From Siccibacter colletis (GTDB lineage: Bacteria; Pseudomonadota; Gammaproteobacteria; Enterobacterales; Enterobacteriaceae), in contig NZ_JMSQ01000009.1 of assembly GCF_000696575.1 (NCBI RefSeq), forward strand, positions 124,001-188,000: a stretch of 64,000 nucleotides of DNA. The letters run 5' to 3'. Position numbers and translations under genes: made by a program. Shown piece after piece: positions 46,884 through 56,226 of the stretch (position 1 is the stretch's first letter; each line of letters begins with the position of its first letter). The notes under the pieces were generated by a model, which searched no databases, was not told where the DNA came from, and worked only from the letters and a program-made list of their open reading frames with translations.

Positions 46884-49405
46884 TCCCCACCGCAACCTAT
46901 CGTATTCAGTTTCGCAACGGCATGACCTTTGACCGCGCGGCGGCGCTGGTGCCGTACATAAAGCTGTTGGGCATCAGCCACCTGTATGCTTCCCCGATTT
47001 TTACCGCCACCTCAGGCTCGACCCACGGCTATGACGTCACCGATGCTAACGAGATCGAGCCGTCAATCGGCGGGCGCGAAGGCTTTGACCGTATGGCGCA
47101 GGCCCTGAAGCAGGCCGGGCTGGGGTTGATCCTCGATATCGTGCCTAACCATATGGCGGCCTCGCTGGAAAACCCCTGGTGGCGCGATGTTATCGAGCAC
47201 GGGGAGCACAGCCGCTATGCCCGCTATTTCGACATCGACTGGTCGCGTCGCCTGACGCTGCCATTCCTCGGCGACAGCTTTGAGGCGGTGGTGGAGAACG
47301 GCGAAATCAGCGTGAAACCGGACCCGCAGAGCGGTAAACCGGCGCTGGCCTACTATGACAATTTCTATCCGCTGACCCCGGCGAGCTGGCAGGGGCGCGA
47401 AAGCGAGATACTGGGGCTGAGCGACCCCGCCGCGCTCATCGCACTGCACGATGAGCAGCCGTACCGGCTGATGTCCTGGCGCGACGCGCCGCGCGATCTC
47501 TCTTATCGCCGCTTCTTTGAAATCACCGGCCTGGCAGGGGTGCGGGTCGAAGACGATGCGGTGTTTGATGACTGCCACCGTCTGATCCTCGAGCTGGTGC
47601 ACAGCGGGGTGGTGGACGGGCTGCGGGTCGATCATGTGGATGGCCTCGCCGATCCCCAGGGCTATCTGGAGCGTCTGCGTCAGCAGGCGGGGCCTGAGTG
47701 CTACATCACGGTAGAGAAAATTCTTGGCAAAGGCGAGCACCTGCCTGCGGAGTGGCCGATCTCCGGCACCACCGGCTACGAATTTATCGCCGCGCTGGCG
47801 GAAGTGCTGGTGGACGATGACAACCTTGACCGGCTGCGCGATGCCTGGCATGAAGTGGCGGGCCAGCCGGTGGATATGCGCGCCGAGCTGCGCGATGCCC
47901 GGCTGCTGATGGTGGACCGCAACTTTGAAGGGGAATTCACCCGGCTGCTGCAGCTGGCGGGTGAGATCGCCGAGGGTGAGGGCGTTGCGCTGAAGCCTGA
48001 ACTACTGCGTCAGGCGCTGCGCGAGCTGCTGATCGCCTTCCCGGTATACCGCACCTACGGACGGGCTCAGGGGCTGAGCGCCGCCGACCAGGCTTTGCTG
48101 GATAAGGTCGTGGCGCGGGTGAAAGCCAGCGCCAGCGCACCGGACGCTGACGCGCTTGATGTCCTGACGCGCATTCTCCGCGGCGCGGTAACGGCGCAGC
48201 AGGAGGCCGCCACCTTCCGCACCCGTTTCCAGCAGCTCACCGGGCCGCTGATGGCGAAATCGGTGGAGGACACGCTGTTCTTCCGTCAGCACCTGGATCT
48301 GGCACTTAACGAAGTGGGGGCCGAGCCGATCCCGCGCGGCTTCTCGGTTGCGCGCTTCCACGCGGAAATGAAAACCCGGCTGGAACGCCAGCCGGATGCG
48401 CTGTCCGGCACCTCGACCCATGATACCAAACGCGGGGAAGATGCCCGGGCGCGGCTCTACACCCTGACCGAAGCGCCGGAGCTGTGGGCCGAATGCGTGG
48501 CGCGCTGGCGGCAGGTGAACCAGACCAAAGTGGTGTTCCTGAACGACGGCACCGCCCCCCGTGGCGTGGATACCTGGATGCTGTACCAGGCGCTGGCCGG
48601 GGTCTGGCCGCCCACCCTCGACCCGCGTGATGCGGCGGGCCTGCAGGCGCTGGAAACGCGTTTTGTCGAGTTCGTTGAAAAAGCGCTGCGCGAAGCCAAG
48701 CTGCGCACCGACTGGGTGGACAGCAACGATGCCTATGAGAAAGCGGTGCTGGACTACGCCCGGCATCTGCTCTCTCCGGACAATCAGGATTTCCTGCAGG
48801 ACTTCGCCGCATCGCTGCAGCCATTTATCCGGGCCGGACTGGTGAACAGCCTGACCCAGGCGGTGATCAAGCTCACCGCGCCGGGCGTGCCCGATATCTA
48901 TCAGGGCAGCGAGGGGCTGAACTTCAGCCTGGTTGACCCGGATAACCGCCGCGAGCCGGATTTCGTCGCGCTGGCGCAGATGCTGAACGACGACACCAGC
49001 GCCCCGCTGTACAGCGAGCAGAGCTGGCTGAGCGGACAGCTCAAGCAGCACGTCACCGCGAAGCTGCTGCGCCTGCGCCAGCAGAAGCCGCCGCTGTTCC
49101 GCCGGGGAGCGTACCTGCCGCTGGCGGCGCAGGGGGAGCACGCTGAGGACGTGATTGCGTTTGCCCGCACCCACGCCGATGACGCGGTGATTGTTATCGC
49201 GCCGCGGCTGGTATTTAACGCCCTCGACGGTACCCTGGCAGGCCCGCACGCCGAACGCTGGGAGGCCACGCACATCGCGCTGCCCGCCGGGCTGGCGCAT
49301 CGCCGCTACCGGGATCTGCTGAGCGGAGAAGTGCTGACGCTGGAGGCCAGCCTCGATCCTGGCGCCGTGGCGCTCAATGGTTGTGTATTGTTAGTAAGTG
49401 TGTGA
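46880..49405 (+). CDS. treY: Malto-oligosyltrehalose synthase
   Basis: 841 residues. The family start is PTATYRIQFRNGMTFDRAAALVPYIKLLGISHLYASPIF. GH13 motifs are DIVPNHMA, GLRVDHVDGLADPQGY, YITVEKILGKGEHLP and SGTSTHDTKRGED. It turns the reducing end of maltodextrin into an alpha-1,1 linkage within the chain. It is translationally coupled to treZ and 68 bases before glgX. Confidence 0.96.
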   Translation: MIPTATYRIQFRNGMTFDRAAALVPYIKLLGISHLYASPIFTATSGSTHGYDVTDANEIEPSIGGREGFDRMAQALKQAGLGLILDIVPNHMAASLENPWWRDVIEHGEHSRYARYFDIDWSRRLTLPFLGDSFEAVVENGEISVKPDPQSGKPALAYYDNFYPLTPASWQGRESEILGLSDPAALIALHDEQPYRLMSWRDAPRDLSYRRFFEITGLAGVRVEDDAVFDDCHRLILELVHSGVVDGLRVDHVDGLADPQGYLERLRQQAGPECYITVEKILGKGEHLPAEWPISGTTGYEFIAALAEVLVDDDNLDRLRDAWHEVAGQPVDMRAELRDARLLMVDRNFEGEFTRLLQLAGEIAEGEGVALKPELLRQALRELLIAFPVYRTYGRAQGLSAADQALLDKVVARVKASASAPDADALDVLTRILRGAVTAQQEAATFRTRFQQLTGPLMAKSVEDTLFFRQHLDLALNEVGAEPIPRGFSVARFHAEMKTRLERQPDALSGTSTHDTKRGEDARARLYTLTEAPELWAECVARWRQVNQTKVVFLNDGTAPRGVDTWMLYQALAGVWPPTLDPRDAAGLQALETRFVEFVEKALREAKLRTDWVDSNDAYEKAVLDYARHLLSPDNQDFLQDFAASLQPFIRAGLVNSLTQAVIKLTAPGVPDIYQGSEGLNFSLVDPDNRREPDFVALAQMLNDDTSAPLYSEQSWLSGQLKQHVTAKLLRLRQQKPPLFRRGAYLPLAAQGEHAEDVIAFARTHADDAVIVIAPRLVFNALDGTLAGPHAERWEATHIALPAGLAHRRYRDLLSGEVLTLEASLDPGAVALNGCVLLVSV

Positions 49406-49473
49406 TTTAAATCATATAAAAAGTCATAAATCGCTGTTGCACGTTAAATTGTACTTTCGATGGAGAGGAATGC

Positions 49474-51549
49474 ATGTCAAACGGTAAGGCTTATGAAATT
49501 ACGGCGGGGAACAGCCATCAGCTGGGCGCCAACTACGATGGCGAAGGGGTTAACTTCGCGATATTTTCGGCACACGCCCAGCGCGTAGAGCTTTGCCTCT
49601 ACGATCCGAGCGGCAAAACGGAAATCGCACGCTTCGACCTGCCGGAATATACCCACGAAGTGTGGCACGGCTACGTGCCCGGCCTTCAGCCCGGGGCGCT
49701 GTACGGCTATCGCGTTCACGGCCCCTACGATCCGGAGAACGGTCACCGCTTCAACCCTAACAAGCTGCTGATCGACCCTTATGCCCGGGAGCTGGTGGGC
49801 GATATCGAGTGGAACGAGGCGCACTTTGCTTACGAGCTGCTGCACGAAGACAAAGACCTCACCTTTGACGAGCGCGACAGCGCCCCGTTCACGCCGAAAT
49901 GTAAGGTCATCGATCCGCATCAGTTCGACTGGCAGGACAATAACCGGCCTGTCATCACCTGGCCGCACACCGTGGTGTACGAAACCCACGTCAAAGGCTT
50001 CACCCAGCTCAACCCGGCGCTGCCGCCGGAGCTGCGCGGCACCTTTGAAGGCATGGGGCATAAGGCGTCGGTGGACTACATTAAAAGCCTCGGCATCACC
50101 TCGGTAGAGCTGCTGCCGGTGCACTGGTTCCCGGACGATCAGCACCTGCTCGACAAGGGGCTGAAGAACTTCTGGGGCTATAACAGCCTCGGCTTCTTTG
50201 CGCCGGCCTCGCGCTACTACGGGCCGAACGGCATCCAGGGCTTCCGCGATATGATGCGCGCCTTCCACGATGCCGGTATCGAGGTGATCCTCGACGTGGT
50301 CTACAACCACACTGCCGAAGGCAACGAACTGGGGCCGACGCTCTCCTTTAAGGGCATCGATAACTTCTCCTACTACCGCACACTGCCGGGCCAGCATCGC
50401 TATTACATCAACGATACCGGGACCGGCAACACGGTGAACACCTCGCATCCGCGCGTGCTGCAGATGGTGATGGACTCCCTGCGCTACTGGGCGGAATCGA
50501 TGCACATCGACGGCTTCCGCTTCGACCTCGGCACCATTCTCGGTCGCGAGCCGGAAGGCTTTGACCAGCGCGGCGGCTTCTTCGATGCCGTCACTCAGGA
50601 CCCGGTGCTGTCGAAGCTGAAACTCATCGGCGAGCCGTGGGATATCGGACCCGGCGGCTATCAGGTGGGCGGCTTCCCGCCGGGCTGGGCGGAGTGGAAC
50701 GACAAATACCGCGATACGGTACGCGAATACTGGAAGGGCGATAACGTGCCGACCGATTTCGCCGCCCGGCTGCTGGGGTCCGGCGATCTCTACGATCAGC
50801 GCGGCCGCCGCCCCTGGGCCAGCGTTAACTTCATCACCGCCCACGACGGCTTCACGCTGAACGATCTGGTGTCGTACAACGAGAAGCACAACGAGGAGAA
50901 CGGGGAAGATAACAACGACGGCCACAACGATAACCGCTCGTACAACTACGGTGCTGAAGGCCCGACGGAGGATGAAGGCATCAATGCCGTGCGCGAGCGC
51001 CAGAAGCGCAACTTCCTCGCCACGCTGTTCTTCTCCCACGGGACGCCGATGCTGCTGGCGGGAGACGAGTTCGGCCGCAGCCAGATGGGTAATAACAATG
51101 GCTACTGCCAGGACAGCGAGATCTCCTGGGTGCACTGGGAAAACCTGCCGGAGAGCGCGGAGGCGCTGCGGGAGTTCACCCGCAAGGTGATCGCCCTGCG
51201 TGCCGCCCAGCCGCTGCTGCGCCGTGAAAACTGGCGTGACGGCATGGTGATCGAGTGGTTCAACGCCGGTGGTGGCCTGCAGACCCCGGAGCAGTGGGAT
51301 GAAGGCTCAACGCTTGGCGTCTACATCGGGCGTCCGGATCTGCAGACCGAAGAGGGCATCTGGCATGACGTGCTGATGCTGATCAACCCGTTCGAAGGCA
51401 ACGTGCCGTTCCGGATCCCGCAGTTTGGCGAAGGCGGCTGGGTGCTGGAGCTGACCACCTCGGACAGCGCGAAGCACGGGCTGGTGATCACCAAAGAGAA
51501 GGATTTTGAACTGGAGGGCCGCAGTCTGGCGCTGTTCAGACGCCCGTAG
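49474..51549 (+). CDS. glgX: Glycogen debranching enzyme (isoamylase type, GlgX/TreX)
   Basis: 691 residues. A CBM48 domain (HQLGANYDGEGVNFAIFSAHAQRVELCLYD) is followed by a GH13 barrel with DVVYNHTAEG, DGFRFDLGTILGREP, KLIGEPWDIGPGGYQVGGFP and FITAHDGFTLNDLVSYNEKHNEENGE. It cuts alpha-1,6 branches of glycogen to give linear maltodextrins for TreY. Because it follows treZY it acts here as the TreX of the pathway and may be a second debrancher besides that of the glg operon. GGAGAGG precedes the start. A strong terminator follows. Confidence 0.94.
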   Translation: MSNGKAYEITAGNSHQLGANYDGEGVNFAIFSAHAQRVELCLYDPSGKTEIARFDLPEYTHEVWHGYVPGLQPGALYGYRVHGPYDPENGHRFNPNKLLIDPYARELVGDIEWNEAHFAYELLHEDKDLTFDERDSAPFTPKCKVIDPHQFDWQDNNRPVITWPHTVVYETHVKGFTQLNPALPPELRGTFEGMGHKASVDYIKSLGITSVELLPVHWFPDDQHLLDKGLKNFWGYNSLGFFAPASRYYGPNGIQGFRDMMRAFHDAGIEVILDVVYNHTAEGNELGPTLSFKGIDNFSYYRTLPGQHRYYINDTGTGNTVNTSHPRVLQMVMDSLRYWAESMHIDGFRFDLGTILGREPEGFDQRGGFFDAVTQDPVLSKLKLIGEPWDIGPGGYQVGGFPPGWAEWNDKYRDTVREYWKGDNVPTDFAARLLGSGDLYDQRGRRPWASVNFITAHDGFTLNDLVSYNEKHNEENGEDNNDGHNDNRSYNYGAEGPTEDEGINAVRERQKRNFLATLFFSHGTPMLLAGDEFGRSQMGNNNGYCQDSEISWVHWENLPESAEALREFTRKVIALRAAQPLLRRENWRDGMVIEWFNAGGGLQTPEQWDEGSTLGVYIGRPDLQTEEGIWHDVLMLINPFEGNVPFRIPQFGEGGWVLELTTSDSAKHGLVITKEKDFELEGRSLALFRRP

Positions 51550-51559
51550 TGTTACAGAA

Positions 51560-51600
51560 AGTCATCGCCCGCCCGGCATTTCACCGGGCGGGCTTTTTTA
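51560..51600. terminator. Terminator between glgX and ynfM
   Basis: A perfect 10-bp stem, GCCCGCCCGG/CCGGGCGGGC (51567-51593, loop of 7), is followed by six T on the plus strand. It ends the trehalose operon; ynfM converges from the other side. Confidence 0.93.
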
Positions 51601-52845
51601 TTGCACCCTGCGGTGCAGACGCCGCCCGACCAGCAGGGCCAGCACCAGCAGCACGCCGATAAACGCCCCCACGCCGTTCCAGCCGTAGTCATGCCAGAAG
51701 AACCCGCCGGTAGTGCCCGCCAGGCTCGAACCCAGGTAGTAGCTGAACAGATACAGGGAAGATGCCTGACCTTTGGCGCGCCGCGCCCGGACGCCGATCC
51801 AGCTGCTTGCCACCGAGTGCGCGGCGAAAAAGCCCGCCGAGAACAGCAGCATGCCGGCAAAAATCACCCACAGCGAGCTGAACAGCGTCAACAGCACGCC
51901 GCCGAGCATAATGCCGGTGAAAGCCAGCAGCACCGGGCCGCGTCCGTAGCGGGCGGTCATCGCGCCGGCTTTTGGTGAGCTCCAGGTGCCGGTGAGATAG
52001 GCCACCGACAGCAGTCCCACCACCGCCTGGCTGAGATGCCACGGGGAGAGCATCAGGCGATAGCCGATGTAGTTGAACAGCGTCACGAACGCGCCCATCA
52101 GCAGAAAGCCTTCAGCAAACAGCAGCGGCAGACCCGCATCGCGCCAGTGCAGGCGGAAGTTGATCGCCAGGGTGCGCGGGCGCAGCGAGGTCGGGCGGAA
52201 GTGGCGCGAGGCCGGTAAAATTTTCCAGAACATCAGCGCCGAGGCGAGGGCGAAGCAGCCGATGGTCGCCACCGCCACGCGCCAGCTGAAGAAGTCGGTA
52301 AGCACGCCGCTCAGCAGACGGCCGCTCATCCCGCCGATGGAGTTGCCGCTGATGTACAGCCCCATAGAGAACGCCACCACCGCCGGGTGCATCTCTTCGC
52401 TCAGGTACGTCATGCCGACGGCCGCGACGCCGCTGAGCGACAGGCCGATCAGGGCGCGCATGATCAGTATGCCGTGCCAGCTGGTCATCATAGTAGAGAG
52501 CAGCGTACAGCTGGAGGCGAGCAGCAGGGCGGTGACCATCACCGATTTGCGGCCCACGGCATCAGAGAGCGGGCCGGTGATCAACAAACCCAGCGCCATC
52601 AGGCCAGTGGAAATCGACAGCGACACGCTGCTGCTGGCCGCTGAAATACCGAACTCATGCGAGAGCACCGGCAGGATCGGCTGGACGCAGTAGAGCAGGG
52701 CAAAGGTGGCAAGCCCGGCGGAAAACAGCGCCAGCGTGACGCGCATAAAGGCGGGAGTGCCGCGTTTGATAAAGGTGACCGGAGGGGGAGAAAGCGGTGC
52801 GTCGGCCTCGCGGGTCGGGGCGGGACTGACGTCGGCAGTACGACT
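51598..52845 (-). CDS. ynfM: MFS transporter YnfM
   Basis: 415 residues if begun at the TTG aligned with the start of E. coli YnfM (LSRTADVS; AGGATGT lies 7 bases upstream). A GTG 17 codons earlier (52896) is in frame and cannot be excluded. Twelve helices are predicted, with nearly E. coli-identical blocks (IKRGTPAFMRVTLALFSAGL, GPLSDAVGRKSVMVTALLLAS, ISGNSIGGMSGRLLSGV, KAGAMTARYGRG). It belongs to the arabinose-type exporter group; the substrate in this species is unknown. It is divergent from ynfL, as in E. coli. Confidence 0.9.
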   Translation of the reverse strand, partial: SRTADVSPAPTREADAPLSPPPVTFIKRGTPAFMRVTLALFSAGLATFALLYCVQPILPVLSHEFGISAASSSVSLSISTGLMALGLLITGPLSDAVGRKSVMVTALLLASSCTLLSTMMTSWHGILIMRALIGLSLSGVAAVGMTYLSEEMHPAVVAFSMGLYISGNSIGGMSGRLLSGVLTDFFSWRVAVATIGCFALASALMFWKILPASRHFRPTSLRPRTLAINFRLHWRDAGLPLLFAEGFLLMGAFVTLFNYIGYRLMLSPWHLSQAVVGLLSVAYLTGTWSSPKAGAMTARYGRGPVLLAFTGIMLGGVLLTLFSSLWVIFAGMLLFSAGFFAAHSVASSWIGVRARRAKGQASSLYLFSYYLGSSLAGTTGGFFWHDYGWNGVGAFIGVLLVLALLVGRRLHRRVQ

Positions 52846-52961
52846 CAAAATTACATCCTGTGCGTGGGCGCCCGCGCGGCGGGCTGTATTGTCCACACAG
52901 CGTAGAAAATCGCGATTTATCTGTCTAATATATTAATAATCTCAAATGATATGTATTAAAT

Positions 52962-53912
52962 ATGGCTATCGAACTGCGTCATCTGCGTTACTTCGTGGCG
53001 GTCGCCGAGGAGCTGCACTTTGGCCGCGCCGCCGCGCGTCTTAATATCTCCCAGCCACCGCTGAGCCAGCAAATTCAGCAGCTGGAGCAGGAAACCGGCG
53101 CGCGCTTGCTGGCGCGCACCAATCGCAGCGTCAGCCTGACCCCCGCCGGAACGCAGTTTCTGGCTGACAGCCGCCAGATCCTGAGCCAGGTGGACGCCGC
53201 CGCCACCCGTGCGGCCCGCTTACATCAGGGGGAAACCGGGGAGCTGCGCATCGGCTTTACCTCGTCGGCACCCTTTATCTCTGCGGTCTCTGACAGCCTC
53301 TCCACGTTTCGCCAGCGCTATCCCGATGTGCATATCCAGACGCTGGAGATTAATACCCGGGCGCAGATTGGCCCGCTCAGCGAAGGGGCGCTGGATCTCG
53401 GCCTGATGCGCAATACGCGGCTACCAGATTCCCTGGCGTGGCAGCTGATCCTGCGCGAGCCGCTGCTGGCGATGATCCATCGCGACCACCCGCTGGCAGC
53501 CTTGCCGACGGTGTCGCTCCACCAGCTGGCCAGCGAGCCGTTTGTCTTTTTCGACCCCCACGTCGGCACCGGGCTGTATGACGATATTCTTGGGCTGCTG
53601 CACCGCTACGGGATTTCGCCGTATATCACCCAGGAAGTGGGGGAGGCGATGACCATTATCGGGCTGGTGGCGGCCGGGCTGGGGGTATCGATTTTGCCCG
53701 CGTCCTTTAAGCGCGTGCAGCTGGCCGAGATGCGCTGGGTCCCCATTACCGAGCCGGATGCGATTTCGGAGATGTGGCTGGTCTGGCCGAAACACCGCGA
53801 GCGCAGTGCGGCGACCCAGCGCTTTATGTCGCTGCTCACCGGGGCCGCCCTTTCGCTTAATCCCGCAGCAGCCGGTGGGGAAAAACGTGCGGCAAATCAC
53901 AAGCCTGGGTAA
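52962..53912 (+). CDS. ynfL: LysR-family regulator YnfL
   Basis: 316 residues, somewhat longer than E. coli YnfL. The helix-turn-helix is LRHLRYFVAVAEELHFGRAAARLNISQPPLSQQIQQLE, a BenM/CatM-like start, and the effector domain has FTSSAPFISAVS and GLGVSILPASF. It is divergent from ynfM and presumably controls it. The C-terminal extension (AAAGGEKRAANHKPG) is variable. Confidence 0.88.
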   Translation: MAIELRHLRYFVAVAEELHFGRAAARLNISQPPLSQQIQQLEQETGARLLARTNRSVSLTPAGTQFLADSRQILSQVDAAATRAARLHQGETGELRIGFTSSAPFISAVSDSLSTFRQRYPDVHIQTLEINTRAQIGPLSEGALDLGLMRNTRLPDSLAWQLILREPLLAMIHRDHPLAALPTVSLHQLASEPFVFFDPHVGTGLYDDILGLLHRYGISPYITQEVGEAMTIIGLVAAGLGVSILPASFKRVQLAEMRWVPITEPDAISEMWLVWPKHRERSAATQRFMSLLTGAALSLNPAAAGGEKRAANHKPG

Positions 53913-53988
53913 AAAGTTGACGGCGGCTGGTTAAGTGTTTCACCATAGCCAACAATTTATTTCGCAGCGTGAAAATAAGGGAGTTAAC

Positions 53989-55206
53989 GTGGGTGCTGAT
54001 AGCCAGCCGGGGCATATCGATCAGATTAAACAGACGAACGCAGGTGCGGTGTACCGTCTGATCGACCAGCTTGGGCCGATATCGCGTATCGACCTGTCAC
54101 GCCTTGCGCAACTGGCTCCCGCCAGCATTACCAAAATCGTGCGCGAAATGCTCGAAGCCCACCTGGTGCAGGAGACTGAAATCCAGGAGCCGGGCAGCCG
54201 CGGTCGCCCGGCCGTCGGGCTGATGGTCGAGACACAGGCCTGGCATTTTCTCTCGGTGCGCATCAATCGCGGTGAAATTAACCTCGCGCTGCGCGATCTC
54301 AGCAGCCAGCTGGTGGTGGAAGAGCAGCTCGATCTGCCGCTCGACGATCCGCAGCCGTTTGTTGAGCGCATCGTCGCCCACGTTGACCAGTTCTTTATTC
54401 GGCACCAGCAAAAGCTGGAGCGCCTGACGGCCATCGCCATTACCCTGCCGGGGGTGATTGATACCGGCAACGGCATCGTCCACAGCATGCCGTTTTACGA
54501 GGTGGAGAGCGCGCCGCTGGGTGAAGTGCTGGAGCGCCATACCGGGGTACCTGTGTTTATTCAGCACGACATCAGCGCCTGGACGATGGCGGAAGGGCTG
54601 TTCGGCGCGGCGCGCGGTGCGCGGGATGTGATTCAGGTGGTGATCGACCATAACGTCGGGGCCGGTATCATCACCGATGGCCGCCTGCTGCACGGCGGCA
54701 GCAGCAGCCTGGTGGAGATGGGGCATACCCAGGTCGACCCTTTCGGTAAACGCTGCTACTGCGGCAACCACGGCTGCCTGGAAACCATCGCCAGCATCGA
54801 CAGCGTGCTGGAACTGGCGCAGCAGCGCATGGGCCAGTCGATGAGCTCGCTGCTGCACGGCAGGCCGCTCACCGTTGAGTCGCTGTGCGAGGCCGCCTGT
54901 CAGGGCGATCTGCTGGCAAAGGACATCATCGTCGGCGTCGGCACCCACGTCGGGCGCATTCTCGCGATTATGGTTAACCTGTTCAATCCGCAAAAAATCC
55001 TTATCGGTTCCCCGCTAAATCTGGCGTCGGAGATCCTCTTTCCCGCCATCAGCAACTGCATCACCCAGCAGGCGCTCCCGGCTTACAGCCGCAACACCTG
55101 GGTGGAGGCGACGCACTTTACCCACCGCGGCACTATGGCAGGGGCGGCGCTGGTCAAAGAAGCGCTTTACAACGGTACGCTGTTAATCAGGTTGTTACAG
55201 GGATAA
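53989..55206 (+). CDS. mlc: Mlc, glucose-responsive ROK-family repressor
   Basis: 405 residues from a GTG preceded by AGGGAG at 6 bases; the length then equals E. coli Mlc (406), whereas earlier in-frame codons do not match. The N-terminal winged helix is IDQIKQTNAGAVYRLIDQLGPISRIDLSRLAQLAPASITKIVREML. The ROK domain has the zinc site GHTQVDPFGKRCYCGNHGCLE (histidine and three cysteines). Mlc represses ptsG, manXYZ, malT and pts and is pulled to the membrane by dephosphorylated PtsG during glucose uptake. It is also known as dgsA. Confidence 0.95.
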   Translation: MGADSQPGHIDQIKQTNAGAVYRLIDQLGPISRIDLSRLAQLAPASITKIVREMLEAHLVQETEIQEPGSRGRPAVGLMVETQAWHFLSVRINRGEINLALRDLSSQLVVEEQLDLPLDDPQPFVERIVAHVDQFFIRHQQKLERLTAIAITLPGVIDTGNGIVHSMPFYEVESAPLGEVLERHTGVPVFIQHDISAWTMAEGLFGAARGARDVIQVVIDHNVGAGIITDGRLLHGGSSSLVEMGHTQVDPFGKRCYCGNHGCLETIASIDSVLELAQQRMGQSMSSLLHGRPLTVESLCEAACQGDLLAKDIIVGVGTHVGRILAIMVNLFNPQKILIGSPLNLASEILFPAISNCITQQALPAYSRNTWVEATHFTHRGTMAGAALVKEALYNGTLLIRLLQG

Positions 55207-55331
55207 CAAATTTTTACCGATCCGGGAAAAATTGCGCTATCTCAAGCCCGGCCTGTGGGTCCTGTCGTAGACTTTCGCCACTGAATTATTCTCTTTAGTT
55301 ATATTTCCAGAGCATAACCGTGGAGTAAGTG

Positions 55332-56009
55332 ATGCTTAAGCGTTTCTTTATTACTGGAACCGATACCTCGGTAGGGAAGACGGTCGTGTCGCGTGCGCTG
55401 TTACAGGCGCTGGGGTCCAGCGGCAGCCAGGTCGTGGGCTACAAGCCCGTCGCCAAAGGCAGCAAGGAGACGCCGGACGGCCTGAGAAACAAAGACGCGC
55501 TGGTGCTGCAAAGCGTTTCCACCCTCGACCTGCCCTATAGCGCCATCAATCCCATTGCCTTCAGCGAAGAAGAGAGCAGCGTGGCGCACAGCTGCCCGAT
55601 TAACTATTCGCTGCTCTCGGACGGGCTGGCGACGCTCAGCGCCCAGGCCGAATACGTGGTGGTGGAAGGAACCGGCGGCTGGCGCAGCCTGATGAACGAT
55701 CTGCGCCCGCTCTCCGAGTGGGTAGTACAGGAGCAGTTACCGGTGGTGATGGTGGTGGGGATCCAGGAAGGGTGCCTCAATCACGCGCTGCTGACGGCGC
55801 AAGCCATTACCAGCGACGGGCTGCCGCTGATGGGCTGGGTTGCTAACCGCATCAATCCGGGCCTGGCGCATTATGCCGAGGTGATTGACGTGCTCAGCAA
55901 GAAACTCTCTGCGCCGATGGTGGGGGAGTTACCCTATCTGCCGCGCGCCGAGCAGCGCGAGCTGGGGCAGTACATCAACCTGCCGCTGCTGGAGCGTTGC
56001 TGGGGTTAA
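55332..56009 (+). CDS. ynfK: Dethiobiotin synthetase homologue BioD2
   Basis: 225 residues from the ATG at 55332 (a GTG directly before it is also possible). The P-loop is GTDTSVGKT at residues 9-17; other motifs are GYKPVAKGSKETPDGLRNKDALVLQ and VVVEGTGGWRSLMND. It closes the ureido ring of dethiobiotin, duplicating BioD. It sits after mlc as in E. coli and Salmonella. Confidence 0.94.
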   Translation: MLKRFFITGTDTSVGKTVVSRALLQALGSSGSQVVGYKPVAKGSKETPDGLRNKDALVLQSVSTLDLPYSAINPIAFSEEESSVAHSCPINYSLLSDGLATLSAQAEYVVVEGTGGWRSLMNDLRPLSEWVVQEQLPVVMVVGIQEGCLNHALLTAQAITSDGLPLMGWVANRINPGLAHYAEVIDVLSKKLSAPMVGELPYLPRAEQRELGQYINLPLLERCWG

Positions 56010-56028
56010 CGCCGTTATGCTGAGTGGT

Positions 56029-56165
56029 GGTGGGTGCGCTGCGCTTACCCACCCTACGATTTAAGAGGGGCTGTGGTGCTGCGGTGGGTGCGCGTTGCTT
56101 ACCCACCCTACGATTTAAGAGGGGCTGTGGTGCTGTGGTGGGTGCGCGTTGCTTACCCACCCTAC
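56029..56165. repeat. Tandem array of the palindromic repeat (54-bp period)
   Basis: Three palindromes begin at 56029, 56083 and 56137, exactly 54 bases apart. Each is GGTGGGTGCGC...GCTTACCCACCCTAC, and the 25-base linkers (GATTTAAGAGGGGCTGTGGTG type) are also repeated. Copy 1 has loop bases TGC; copies 2 and 3 share GTT. The array lies between ynfK and osmV, which converge. Confidence 0.88.
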
Positions 56166-56226
56166 AAACAAAATAATGGTGGCGGGCGGGCCGCCGTTTA
56201 CCTGGCGCACCCGCCTTCTTTGATGA

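Noticed and set aside
49477-51135. 552-codon open frame on the minus strand opposite glgX
   Set aside because: It is a shadow of GC-rich coding DNA: low-complexity His/Arg/Val sequence, no ribosome site, no family resemblance, and glgX is unambiguous on the other strand.
55975-56160. 61-codon repetitive frame across the tandem palindromes
   Set aside because: Its repeated peptide (GKQRAPTTAPQPLLNRRV type) is just translation of the 54-base tandem DNA repeat.
56029-56165. CRISPR array
   Set aside because: The three repeats have near-identical linkers (54-base tandem unit), the element is itself palindromic and dispersed, and there are no cas genes; spacers would be unique.
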